Below are positions 24,413 to 31,923 of a stretch of DNA of 45,970 bases, piece after piece (position 1 is the stretch's first letter; each line of letters opens with the position of its first letter). The position numbers and the translations under genes are program-made. The stretch spans positions 1 through 45,970 of the forward strand of contig JAQVCU010000011.1 of the NCBI GenBank assembly GCA_028689635.1, given 5' to 3'. The stretch is from Oscillospiraceae bacterium. GTDB lineage: Bacteria > Bacillota > Clostridia > Oscillospirales > Ruminococcaceae. The notes below the pieces were generated by a model. The model made no database searches. It saw nothing but the letters and a program-made list of their open reading frames with translations, and had not been told where the DNA came from.

Positions 24413-25561
24413 ATGGAAAGGAAGGGATGGTCTATAAAGCGAACAATCAGCGTCATGCTCGGCAAAGGTTCTGTCAATCACAACAGCCGCCAGTTCAAAG
24501 CGACAAATATTGATGCAGAGCGAACCCAGCTCAATATTTCCTATTGTAACACGCCCATCAAAGATGTGTATCACGTATTATTTGATGAGGCGCTCCAGAA
24601 ATATAACGCCAAGCAAAAACGCGCCGACCGTTGCATTGCTGATTACTACGAAAAGATACGGACAGGCAAACAGGAAAAACTTTTTTACGAAGTCATATTT
24701 CAGGTGGGAAATAAGGTAAATATGGCCGTGGAAAGCGAGGACGGTCAGCTTGCTGCCAAGGTGCTTGATGAGTTTATGAGCAGCTTTCAGGAACGGAACC
24801 CGTACTTAAAAGTGTTCTCTGCTCACCTACACATGGATGAGGCCACGCCTCACTTGCATGTAGATTTTGTGCCGTTCACCTCCGATAGCAAACGTGGTCT
24901 TGATACTCGCGTTTCGCTGAAACAGGCGCTTACCAATCAGGGTTTTGAGGGCGGCACTCGCGGTGATACTGAGTGGAGCCAGTGGGTCAAATCCGAAAAG
25001 GAACAGCTTTCGCAGGTAATGGAGCGTCACGGTATCGAGTGGGAGCAGCTTGGCACTCACGATGAGCATTTGAGTGTCATGGATTACAAAAAGGTGCAGC
25101 GGTCAAAGGAGGTCGCCACGCTGGAAAAAACCATAGAAAAGATACAGCACCAACAAATTGATGTGCAGGCCGTGGAGCAGATCGAAGTAAAAAATGTTCC
25201 GTTGTCATCCAAAGTGATGCTGGAGAAGGAGGACTACACAAATCTTGTCTCGGCGGCACAGAAATACGTTGTGCAGGTAAAGAAGGAACGCAAGCTCGAA
25301 AAGCTGTTGCAGGCGGCGGAAAAAACGATTGCTGGAATGAAAGCTGAAATTACAAAGCTGACGGGTACAATATCAAATCTCACAAAACAGCTTGACCAGC
25401 ATCGCTCTGTCCGTGGCCAGCTCAGTATAGGCGACTTGAAAAAGGAAAACACAGAGTTGAAACAGCGCAACGGTTTTTACAAATCTATTATTGAGCAGCA
25501 TGGTCTTGGTCATCTGTTGGGGATAAAGAAGGATCAGCGGCAGACACGGGATGCTCGGTAA
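24413..25561 (+). CDS. mobV: MobV-family relaxase (Pre/Mob type)
   Basis: The protein has about 382 residues with the Pre/Mob motif I region (NHNSRQFKATNIDAERTQLN) and the metal-binding motif HLHMDEATPHLH (138-149). After about residue 205 it is mostly coiled coil, ending in a short basic tail, as in MobV relaxases. It would nick oriT and pilot single-stranded DNA, borrowing a coupling protein and conjugation channel from another element, since none is in the window. The start is uncertain: ATG at 24413 lacks a good ribosome site, a TTG at 24374 is inside the candidate oriT hairpin, and AGGAAGGG lies before an in-frame ATA at 24431. Confidence 0.92.
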   Translation: MERKGWSIKRTISVMLGKGSVNHNSRQFKATNIDAERTQLNISYCNTPIKDVYHVLFDEALQKYNAKQKRADRCIADYYEKIRTGKQEKLFYEVIFQVGNKVNMAVESEDGQLAAKVLDEFMSSFQERNPYLKVFSAHLHMDEATPHLHVDFVPFTSDSKRGLDTRVSLKQALTNQGFEGGTRGDTEWSQWVKSEKEQLSQVMERHGIEWEQLGTHDEHLSVMDYKKVQRSKEVATLEKTIEKIQHQQIDVQAVEQIEVKNVPLSSKVMLEKEDYTNLVSAAQKYVVQVKKERKLEKLLQAAEKTIAGMKAEITKLTGTISNLTKQLDQHRSVRGQLSIGDLKKENTELKQRNGFYKSIIEQHGLGHLLGIKKDQRQTRDAR

Positions 25562-25601
25562 CAAAAATGTAGGCAGGGTTTGCGGTGATGCAAGCCCCGC
25601 C

Positions 25602-25847
25602 TTACTCTCTGCCCATAAGCCAGTCAACCGACACATTGAGAATATCCGCTAAAGCATTAAGTTCCAAATCGGATAAAGATCGCTTTTGACCTTCTAAAAG
25701 TGAGAGGGCTGGAATGCTGATTTCAATTCCTGCTGTTTTAAGTTTTACCAATAAATCGACTTGTTTCATGCCAATATTGCTTCTGGCCTCTGTGACACGA
25801 GCGCCAATTATATTTCTATCGCCAAGCGGTAGTTTTCGCTTTTTCAT
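25602..25847 (-). CDS. XRE-family small regulator
   Basis: The 81-residue protein is a single Cro/CI helix-turn-helix: GARVTEARSNIGMKQVDLLVKL, then IPALSLLEGQKRSLSDLELNALADILNVSVDWLMG, a complete HTH_3 with the family's usual C-terminal tail. ATG 25847 with GGGGGTGAT upstream is preferred to a start at 25865. It is convergent with the relaxase gene. It probably regulates neighbouring island genes. Confidence 0.88.
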   Translation of the reverse strand: MKKRKLPLGDRNIIGARVTEARSNIGMKQVDLLVKLKTAGIEISIPALSLLEGQKRSLSDLELNALADILNVSVDWLMGRE

Positions 25848-26059
25848 AGCATCACCCCCGCCCAAATTATATAGGGCAAAGAAATTGATGGGGATAAAGA
25901 TATGAAACGATATTCGTCAAGGGCGGTTTTGCCATTATTTATGCGCTATTCGCATTCGGATTGTTGTTTTGATATTTTCACACAGTCAGCCCGGGTTAAT
26001 TCAGGCTGTGTTTTGTCCTATTGCAAAGAGGAATTCTATCTGGAATATCCTTCAAAATC

Positions 26060-26088
26060 TTGAAGCTTACAAGTATATATTGTATAAT
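26060..26088 (+). promoter_or_regulatory. promoter of the small HTH gene and MFS-LuxR gene
   Basis: TTGAAG and a perfect TATAAT are separated by 17 bp, 28 bp before the ATG at 26116. Confidence 0.8.
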
Positions 26089-26115
26089 GTAAAAAAACAA
26101 GAGTCGGGGGAAACC

Positions 26116-26292
26116 ATGCTGGGGTATCTGACAGTAAAAGAAGCGGGAGAAAAATGGGGCATCAGCGGCAGAAGGGTCACGATGTACTGTGTGGCCGGGC
26201 GTATTGACGGTGCGCAGAAAAAGGGTAATTTATGGCTCGTGCCAAAGACAGCGGAAAAACCAAGTGATGGCAGGAAAAAAAAGAGCGTCTGA
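26116..26292 (+). CDS. small HTH DNA-binding protein (excisionase/AlpA-like fold)
   Basis: The 58-residue protein LTVKEAGEKWGISGRRVTMYCVAGRIDGAQKKGNLWLVP is a minimal MerR/excisionase-like helix-turn-helix with wing. Many Clostridial accessory regions carry such proteins; the role here is unknown. GGGGG lies six bases before the ATG. It ends 34 bp before the MFS-LuxR gene and is probably in the same transcript. Confidence 0.8.
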   Translation: MLGYLTVKEAGEKWGISGRRVTMYCVAGRIDGAQKKGNLWLVPKTAEKPSDGRKKKSV

Positions 26293-26326
26293 TCATATGA
26301 GGGGATGCAGGAAAGAGGGTGACGAA

Positions 26327-27775
26327 ATGGCAAAAGCAGCGCAGGGCGAGAAAAAGAATATTCTTACTTCCTTTCTTACATTGCTCCACTCAAAAGACAA
26401 TATCAATATTCACAATGTGCGCATAAGCCGTCTGAAATATATGCTGATTTTCCCTTTGGCACCCGTTTTCGCAAACATGCAGGGCGCATTATTCAGCGAT
26501 TCGATTCGCCTTTTCGGGCTCGACGCCATGACGCTGATGGGCAGCGCCTATTGTGTCGGCGCGGGGGCGCTGTTTGCGCTCACAAATGCAAAAAATATGG
26601 CGTCAATTTCCCGGATGTTCGCAATAGCCACAGCCGCCGCCTTTGTTCCATGGATTATGATGGCCGAGAGCCAATGGAGCCTGTTGCTGGCAATCCTGTT
26701 CATGTTTGGCCTGGGCGGCTGCGCCGCCTGCGCGTCGTTTGCCTATACCTTCGCGCTCAATAACACCGAACGCCTGCTTGGCGCGGCGGCGATTTCTTTT
26801 TTCTTTGCCCTGAATCAGCTGGATTCCGGCCTGTCCATCATATCGGGTTTTTTTGATAAGACCTATTTGATGGCCCTTGTGGCAGGCACCTGCATCTGCC
26901 TTTTTCTATACAAAACAAGCGATTTTCCCACGGCGGAGAACAGGCCGAAAGCAACATTGAACCCCGCCCTCAAATTGACGCTCTATTTCTTTGTCGCCCA
27001 TTACTTCGTGGAGATATTTTATACCTATCTGCCGGGGGCATCCGCACTGGGCGCAATGGTCGCAAACGGAGCGGTGGGCATCTCGGTGGTCTGTCTCGCG
27101 ATCGCGCTGCAGTTCATTACCAAACGCAGCATCTGGAATATGTGCAACCTGTTTTTTATCGCTATGATATGCACATACGCGTTGTATTTTATGCCGGAGG
27201 GCTCTGTTTTGCGGAGCGCCGCCCGCTTCATACACGGATTTGAGCAGATGGGATATATTGCGGCCTATTATCTTCTGGGATGTGTTTTTAAAAAGCATGG
27301 GGATTTCCGAATTTTCAAGCTGTGCCTTGTTACGATACTGCCGGTCAGCATGATCTCCTATATGATTCCGGGCGCCATCTCCGCTTACGCGCCCACGCTG
27401 CTGCCGCTCGCGGCCACACTCACTTCCGGTGCTGTATTTATCGTGTTCATACTGATGTCCCCCGCCTATTCAAAACACCTGTTTTATGCCGATTGGTCGG
27501 ACGATTTTTTCTGCGTGGACATGGTGGAGAGCGCTCAAAAGGTGAAGCCGTCGAACGGGTTGGAGGGGCTCCGCCTGTCGCCACGCGAAAAAGAGATCGC
27601 GGCGTTGCTTTTGTACGGCCGGTCCTCGAAAGAAATTGCCGGAGAACTTGGTATCACCACCAATACCGTCAATTTCCATATCAAGAATTTGCACAAAAAA
27701 CTAAATATCAGCAATCGTTCGGAACTGTTTGCTCGATTCAGCGTTCCCGCGCTGCTTCCCGACAAAAAAGAATGA
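26327..27775 (+). CDS. membrane MFS-like sensor with C-terminal LuxR HTH
   Basis: The 482-residue protein has about 12 hydrophobic helices over residues 30-390, organised like a major-facilitator protein, then a GerE/LuxR helix-turn-helix at about 418-475 (LSPREKEIAALLLYGRSSKEIAGELGI, then TVNFHIKNLHKKL). Such MFS-LuxR fusions are known in Eggerthella-type Actinobacteria and some Firmicutes and are thought to sense a small molecule in the membrane and control nearby enzymes. ATG 26327 has GAAAGAGGG upstream. It does not sit next to a recognisable enzyme here; downstream are a second LuxR HTH protein and an unknown membrane protein. It is cargo of the guaA island. Confidence 0.88.
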   Translation: MAKAAQGEKKNILTSFLTLLHSKDNINIHNVRISRLKYMLIFPLAPVFANMQGALFSDSIRLFGLDAMTLMGSAYCVGAGALFALTNAKNMASISRMFAIATAAAFVPWIMMAESQWSLLLAILFMFGLGGCAACASFAYTFALNNTERLLGAAAISFFFALNQLDSGLSIISGFFDKTYLMALVAGTCICLFLYKTSDFPTAENRPKATLNPALKLTLYFFVAHYFVEIFYTYLPGASALGAMVANGAVGISVVCLAIALQFITKRSIWNMCNLFFIAMICTYALYFMPEGSVLRSAARFIHGFEQMGYIAAYYLLGCVFKKHGDFRIFKLCLVTILPVSMISYMIPGAISAYAPTLLPLAATLTSGAVFIVFILMSPAYSKHLFYADWSDDFFCVDMVESAQKVKPSNGLEGLRLSPREKEIAALLLYGRSSKEIAGELGITTNTVNFHIKNLHKKLNISNRSELFARFSVPALLPDKKE

Positions 27776-27796
27776 CCTTTGCTGCGGCAAAAGGCG

Positions 27797-27825
27797 GCCC
27801 TGACCTCGGTCAGGGCTGTTTTTTT
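27797..27825 (+). terminator. intrinsic terminator of the MFS-LuxR gene
   Basis: The stem GCCCTGACC / GGTCAGGGC has a two-base gap and is followed by TGTTTTTTT. Confidence 0.85.
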
Positions 27826-27902
27826 ATGCCCGCCTACCACATTTGGTAGCTATGCAAAGCCATCTGTCCTCTGTATGATGGAATCAGAATGGGGGTATTG
27901 CC

Positions 27903-28136
27903 ATGAAGCAGGACAAAGGGCACGATCATGCGGCTGATGCCGTCATGACTTTAACGCCGCGCGAAAAGCAGGTTTTTTATTTGTTGCTGGAGGGCATGAA
28001 GGCAAAGGAAATCTCCTTGAGGATGTCCACCAGCGTTTCAGGCACAAACTACTTTGTCAAAAATATATACAGGAAACTGCATGTCAACAGCAAACCCGAA
28101 CTGCTCCTGCGGTATTTCGACTTCCGGCAACTCTGA
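27903..28136 (+). CDS. stand-alone LuxR-type HTH protein
   Basis: The 77-residue protein consists almost only of a GerE domain (LTPREKQVFYLLLEGMKAKEISLRM, then SVSGTNYFVKNIYRKLHV). It has no receiver or ligand domain. It resembles the output domain of the preceding MFS-LuxR protein, though clearly diverged. GGGGG lies before the ATG. It could compete for the same DNA sites, form heterodimers with the membrane regulator, or act as an independent regulator; these are inferences. The next gene follows after 20 bp. Confidence 0.85.
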   Translation: MKQDKGHDHAADAVMTLTPREKQVFYLLLEGMKAKEISLRMSTSVSGTNYFVKNIYRKLHVNSKPELLLRYFDFRQL

Positions 28137-28156
28137 GATGAAAGGGAGATAAGGGC

Positions 28157-28789
28157 ATGAAGCTATTTAAGAATGCAATTCATTGGGTACTGACGCAGTT
28201 TCGGACACATACCGCCCGGTCGCTGCTGGTCACGATCCCCGCTTTGGCGCTCGTCACGGCAGGCATCCTGTGGGCCTGCGGCGAATTTACGGTTTATTCC
28301 TATTTGCCGAACCGTGCTTACATCCTCGGCGAAAATGAACGAAAGGAGCCGCAGACACTCGAGGAGATGCTGCACTTATTAAGCGAGCCCGATGTCGACA
28401 CGCTGCTGAGAAACCCGGCCATCGCCCAGGAGCTTCTTTCGGCCGGGACGCTCACCGACATCGTCGACTCGCGCCTGGCGCTGAACAATCTGAAGAGCCT
28501 CGACCGGCAACTGTCTGAGCGGCTTGAGGAGCCGCCGGAGACAATGCAAGCGGCTGCATTATCGGCGGAGGGGCTGCCGGTCGTGGCACAGGCGGCTTTG
28601 CGGCTACCGGCGGATAGCGGACAGGGAACAGCCTTGATCCCGCTTGCTTACAAGCCGGATGAAATATCGGCAACCCCGCTTTCCGCACAGGAAGCCCTCA
28701 AACAGCAGGCCACAGTGTTTTCAAATCTGAAAGCCGCAACGACAAAGCTCCTGACGCCTCCGGTAGGCTTGCTCTGGCCTGTTTTATGA
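28157..28789 (+). CDS. unknown single-TM protein, LuxR-linked
   Basis: The family was not recognised. The 210-residue protein has one TM helix at about 21-42 after an amphipathic N terminus, then an outside, helical, Leu/Glu/Ala-rich domain. GAAAGGGAG sits before the ATG. It is tightly spaced behind the small LuxR gene. The abrupt hydrophobic C terminus (PPVGLLWPVL) and the decayed DNA just downstream raise the possibility that the gene is truncated. Confidence 0.65.
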   Translation: MKLFKNAIHWVLTQFRTHTARSLLVTIPALALVTAGILWACGEFTVYSYLPNRAYILGENERKEPQTLEEMLHLLSEPDVDTLLRNPAIAQELLSAGTLTDIVDSRLALNNLKSLDRQLSERLEEPPETMQAAALSAEGLPVVAQAALRLPADSGQGTALIPLAYKPDEISATPLSAQEALKQQATVFSNLKAATTKLLTPPVGLLWPVL

Positions 28790-28858
28790 TAGACGCTTAT
28801 GCAACGGGGATTTTTGGCCTTTTGGACGAAAGTACAGGAAGTATTTCCCTGCAAGATA

Positions 28859-29017
28859 CGGTATATCGTGCCTAATAGGTACAGAACCTACGGCATATCG
28901 CGCTTTGTCTCCCACATATCGGGGAAACTTTCGGCCTAAAGGCCAGAAAGTAGGAAGATTTCTCCAACAGCAGTGCCGTATATCGTGCCGAAACGGACTT
29001 TACTCTACTGCATATCG
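28859..29017. repeat. cluster of TATATCG/CATATCG repeats
   Basis: The 7-mer (T/C)ATATCG starts at 28862, 28894, 28915, 28979 and 29011. Two 42-bp units (28859-28900 and 28976-29017) each begin with a TATATCGTGCC core and end with a GCATATCG core exactly 32 bp later; they match at about 30 of 42 positions. The surrounding interval 28790-29019 holds no gene. It may be iteron-like or an operator array. Confidence 0.6.
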
Positions 29018-29019
29018 TA

Positions 29020-29500
29020 TTACTCGTCCTGAGATTTTTGTGCTTGCAATTCTGGTATGTCTGCAAAGTCTTCATCAGGCCAACCGTCTAATGCTTCAAA
29101 TATGTTATTTACATGCACTGATAATTCTGGCTTAGTATCAAGTAGACCAGTATATCGGCCAAGCGTTTCTAATGCACGTATCTTGTCATAGAGTTTTACT
29201 TTTAAACCGTTCTTGCTGACCTCAAGACTTGAAAGTGCTTTAAGTTTATCGGTTGGTATATCTTCGAGAGACTTTAGCTGAATCTCTCGAGATTCGTTAA
29301 GCTCTATAAAGTCGGTCAAGTTTGCAAAGCTGAGAGAGGCTAACTCTTGAACGACCTGCTCACGAGTAATTTGCAAAGCTTCAACTGTTTCGGCTTTTCG
29401 CTTGTCGATTTCTGCTTTGACGTTTGCATTCGTAAGCAGACGCGCGCCTTGAGCTCTCGCAGTTTTATTACTATAAGTAACGCCGATTTCTTTCAGCAGA
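29020..29500 (-). pseudogene. phage terminase small subunit, C-terminal fragment
   Basis: Reading minus, the segment YSNKTARAQGARLLTNANVK followed by AEIDKRKAE and a helical C-terminal part ending in a Glu/Asp-rich tail matches small terminase subunits of the Terminase_2/XtmA type, which start packaging of tailed-phage DNA. The N-terminal DNA-binding part is missing: the frame continues but into unrelated sequence antisense to the dehydrogenase fragment. No other packaging or structural phage gene is in the window, so this is a remnant. The right limit is approximate. Confidence 0.7.
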
Positions 29501-29592
29501 CAACGCTTCAAAAAATATTTGAATACCGTCAAAAACTTAAAGCCTTTAGCGCTATCAAAATAATCAACCGCAGGTTGAAGAGCAAAATATGC

Positions 29593-29820
29593 CGACTGAT
29601 AGAAGAGATCTCCACCATCGTATCTTTCCTGAAGCAGTGCGGGCTTCCCACCTCCCTGAAGGAATTGGGCATAGAAAATGTGAGCGATGAGAAGCTGATG
29701 GAAGCGGCAAAAGCAAGCTGCGCCGATAACGACACCATGTCCAATATGTCCTTTGACGTTACTCCCTGGGATGTTTTCGCGGCGATCAAAGCGGCGGACA
29801 GGCTGTCGGTCTCGCTTTAA
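29593..29820 (+). pseudogene. iron-containing alcohol/glycerol dehydrogenase, C-terminal fragment
   Basis: The last about 75 codons of an open frame resemble the C terminus of glycerol dehydrogenase-type (GldA) enzymes: CGLPTSLKELGI, then DNDTMSNMSFDVTPWDVFAA and AADRL. Upstream codons do not fit, and the NAD and metal domains are absent. It abuts the terminase fragment, so the gene was probably broken by an insertion or deletion. It is not expected to be functional. Confidence 0.65.
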
Positions 29821-29939
29821 GCCGTGGGCCGGCAATTGCGGGATAAGAAAAAGCGCCTGGTTTTGCCAATGAAAAAGGGTTATGATCCCGGAGAAAAGGC
29901 GCTTTGGATATTCGCTTAAAAAGGTTGTAAAAGCAGAAC

Positions 29940-29980
29940 AAAAAACGCCTTTGGGAAGGAATTCCCCAAGGCGTTTTTTC
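29940..29980. terminator. bidirectional intrinsic terminator
   Basis: The stem AAAAACGCCTT / AAGGCGTTTTTT encloses GGAATTCC. It lies downstream of the rubredoxin-flavoprotein gene on minus. Confidence 0.8.
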
Positions 29981-30031
29981 ATGTAGAGGGGCGCTGGCAA
30001 AGGGGCGTTGCGGCCCCTTTTGACCGGCGCG

Positions 30032-30769
30032 TTATTCCGGCAGAACGATCTTCACAAAATCGGCTGTGCCATGCTTGCAAATGGGGCAAACAAAATTCGC
30101 CGGCAACACGTCCCCCTCGTAAACATAGCCGCAGATCACACAGCGCCAGGCGTTTTTCCCTGAGGCGCCTACCTTGACAAAATCCACAGCGCCATGCTTG
30201 CAGATGGGGCAGACAAAATCCGCCGGCAGCTCGTCCCCCTCGTAGATATAGCCGCAGATCGAGCAGCGCCAGGCGCCTTTTTCCGCTTTTTTCTCCGGAG
30301 CGGGCTTGATATGGGCGTGGTAGTAAGCATAGGTGGCGGCGGGAATATCGGAGAGGAGCTCGCCCTCGGTCACCTCGGCGATAAACAGGGTGTGGGAGCC
30401 CAGATCCACCGTTTGCAGAACCTTTCCGCAGAGGAAGGCGGCGCAGTGCTGAGGCAGATAGAGCAGGCCGTTTTCCGCGCGGCGGGCTTCGATCCCCTCA
30501 AATTTGTCGGCGCTGCGCCCGCTTTGAAAACCAAAACGCTGGAAAATGGAAAACGGTGCGGATTCATCTAAAATGGAAACACAGAAAAGACCGGTGGAAA
30601 GGATCATATCATGGGTGAGGTTTTGCTTGTTGACTGCCACCGAGACGCGCAGAGGGGAATCGGTCACCTGCTGCACCGTATTTACAATACAGCCGTTGTC
30701 TTTGCCGTTTTCTTGGGCGGAGAGGACGAACAAACCATAACTGAGCTTAAACATTGCCTTACTGTCCAT
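30032..30769 (-). CDS. hrb: high-molecular-weight rubredoxin with two rubredoxin domains
   Basis: The 245-residue protein has an FMN-binding flavin-reductase-like domain (about 1-155), then two tandem short rubredoxin domains with Cys169/172/187/190 and Cys210/213/228/231. Hrb-type proteins pass electrons from NAD(P)H to flavodiiron proteins or similar enzymes that reduce O2, NO or peroxide in anaerobes. One rubredoxin domain is the norm; here the domain is duplicated, with both Cys4 iron sites intact and near-identical sequences. AGGAGG precedes the ATG. An AT-rich inverted repeat upstream suggests PerR/Fur-type control. It is monocistronic, with no flavodiiron gene nearby. Confidence 0.9.
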   Translation of the reverse strand: MDSKAMFKLSYGLFVLSAQENGKDNGCIVNTVQQVTDSPLRVSVAVNKQNLTHDMILSTGLFCVSILDESAPFSIFQRFGFQSGRSADKFEGIEARRAENGLLYLPQHCAAFLCGKVLQTVDLGSHTLFIAEVTEGELLSDIPAATYAYYHAHIKPAPEKKAEKGAWRCSICGYIYEGDELPADFVCPICKHGAVDFVKVGASGKNAWRCVICGYVYEGDVLPANFVCPICKHGTADFVKIVLPE

Positions 30770-30791
30770 CGTGATACCTCCTGCTCTGCTT

Positions 30792-30811
30792 TAAATAATA
30801 ATGATTATTTA
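30792..30811 (-). promoter_or_regulatory. candidate PerR/Fur-type operator
   Basis: TAAATAAT-AATG-ATTATTTA is a perfect inverted repeat 23 bp upstream of the rubredoxin-flavoprotein start, in AT-rich promoter DNA. PerR and Fur boxes are AT-rich inverted repeats with ATAAT/ATTAT arms. Confidence 0.5.
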
Positions 30812-30934
30812 TATTATTATCTCATATGGGGAGAAAAAGTCAAGGGGGAAAAGGCCCTTCGCTTTTAAAAATTTGGATGCCCGCCATAAAAAAGAAGGCG
30901 CGGGCCTGGAGGAAAACGAAAGGAAGCAGAAACC

Positions 30935-30963
30935 TTGTGTTTCGTCTGGAAAAAGGATATGAT
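30935..30963 (+). promoter_or_regulatory. promoter of proC
   Basis: TTGTGT and TATGAT are separated by 17 bp, 33 bp before the start codon. Confidence 0.65.
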
Positions 30964-30996
30964 GATATCATTCTGACAGAGTGAAGGAGCATGGAC

Positions 30997-31800
30997 ATGA
31001 AACAGATCATCGGGTTCATCGGGGCGGGCAATATGGCGGGGGCTATTATCGGCGGGATTTTGGCTTCCGGGCAGGTGACGCCGCAACAGGTGGCGGTGTC
31101 GGATATCTCCGCGGAAAAGCTGGACCGTTTTTCCGGGATGGGGCTCGCCGTTTACGAGGATTCCGCAGAACTTGTCAAAAACTGCAAATATGTGGTGCTG
31201 TCGGTCAAGCCCCAGGTCATCGGAGAGGTGTTGGCCCACATTGCCCAGCAGGTGACGAGGGAACATGTCCTGATCTCCATCGCGGCGGGGGTCTCCTGCG
31301 GATTTATCCGCCGGGCGGTGGGCTTTGACTGTAAGGTGGCGCCGGTGATGCCCAACACGCCGCTTTTGGTGGGGGCCGGTTCCGTCGCGGTGGGCAGGGA
31401 AGAGCCGATCAGCGACGAGGAATTTGCTTTTGTCACGGGGCTGTTCCAGGCGGGCGGCCATGTGGAGGTCATCGACAGCGGAAAGCTCAACGAGGTGATC
31501 CCGGTTAACGGCAGCAGCCCCGCTATGATCTATCTGCTGGCTCAATATATGTGCGAATACGCCGCAGCCCAGGGCATCGACTACGAGGCGGCCAACCGCC
31601 TGTTCTGCCAGACCCTGATCGGCAGCGCGAAGATGATGTTGGAGAGCGGAAAAAGCCATGACGAGCTTATCAAGATGGTCACTTCGCCGGGCGGCACGAC
31701 CTATCGGATGCTGGACGCGCTGAAAGAGCGGGATCTAAAGGCGATGGTAGAGGACGCCTGCGACCGCTGTGTCAAACGCGCCTACGAATTGGGGCAATAA
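30997..31800 (+). CDS. proC: pyrroline-5-carboxylate reductase
   Basis: The 267-residue enzyme makes the last step of proline synthesis, reducing 1-pyrroline-5-carboxylate with NAD(P)H. The Rossmann start GFIGAGNMAGAI, the SVKP segment, MPNTPLLVGAG, and the C-terminal VTSPGGTT-x-ML signature of ProC are all present. Length is normal. ATG 30997 is preferred to ATG 30991 because GAAGGAG is seven bases before it. It stands alone, with a strong terminator after it; proA/proB are not in the window. Confidence 0.96.
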   Translation: MKQIIGFIGAGNMAGAIIGGILASGQVTPQQVAVSDISAEKLDRFSGMGLAVYEDSAELVKNCKYVVLSVKPQVIGEVLAHIAQQVTREHVLISIAAGVSCGFIRRAVGFDCKVAPVMPNTPLLVGAGSVAVGREEPISDEEFAFVTGLFQAGGHVEVIDSGKLNEVIPVNGSSPAMIYLLAQYMCEYAAAQGIDYEAANRLFCQTLIGSAKMMLESGKSHDELIKMVTSPGGTTYRMLDALKERDLKAMVEDACDRCVKRAYELGQ

Positions 31801-31831
31801 AAGGCCCCGGTTTTGGCCGAAGGGCTTTTGC

Positions 31832-31866
31832 AAAAGAGGACGCCGCGAGGGCGTCCTCTTTTTTTG
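31832..31866 (+). terminator. intrinsic terminator of proC
   Basis: The stem AAGAGGACGCC / GGCGTCCTCTT has a small loop and is followed by a T run; also usable on minus for the catalase gene. Confidence 0.88.
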
Positions 31867-31923
31867 AAGACAAAACGAAAAAGCTTTTGGAACCCAGGCA
31901 AAGGGAAGGGCCTATCGATGGGC

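Noticed and set aside
20126-28789. Self-transmissible conjugative element
   Set aside because: No coupling protein, VirB4-type ATPase or mating-pair genes are in the island; only mobilization functions are present.
28859-29017. CRISPR array from the (T/C)ATATCG repeats
   Set aside because: The repeat core is only seven bases, units are degenerate, there are just two full units and no cas genes.
29593-30000. Long minus-strand frame continuing the terminase fragment upstream
   Set aside because: Beyond about 29,500 the translation is unrelated to terminases and is antisense to the dehydrogenase fragment and a terminator, so it is treated as chance read-through.
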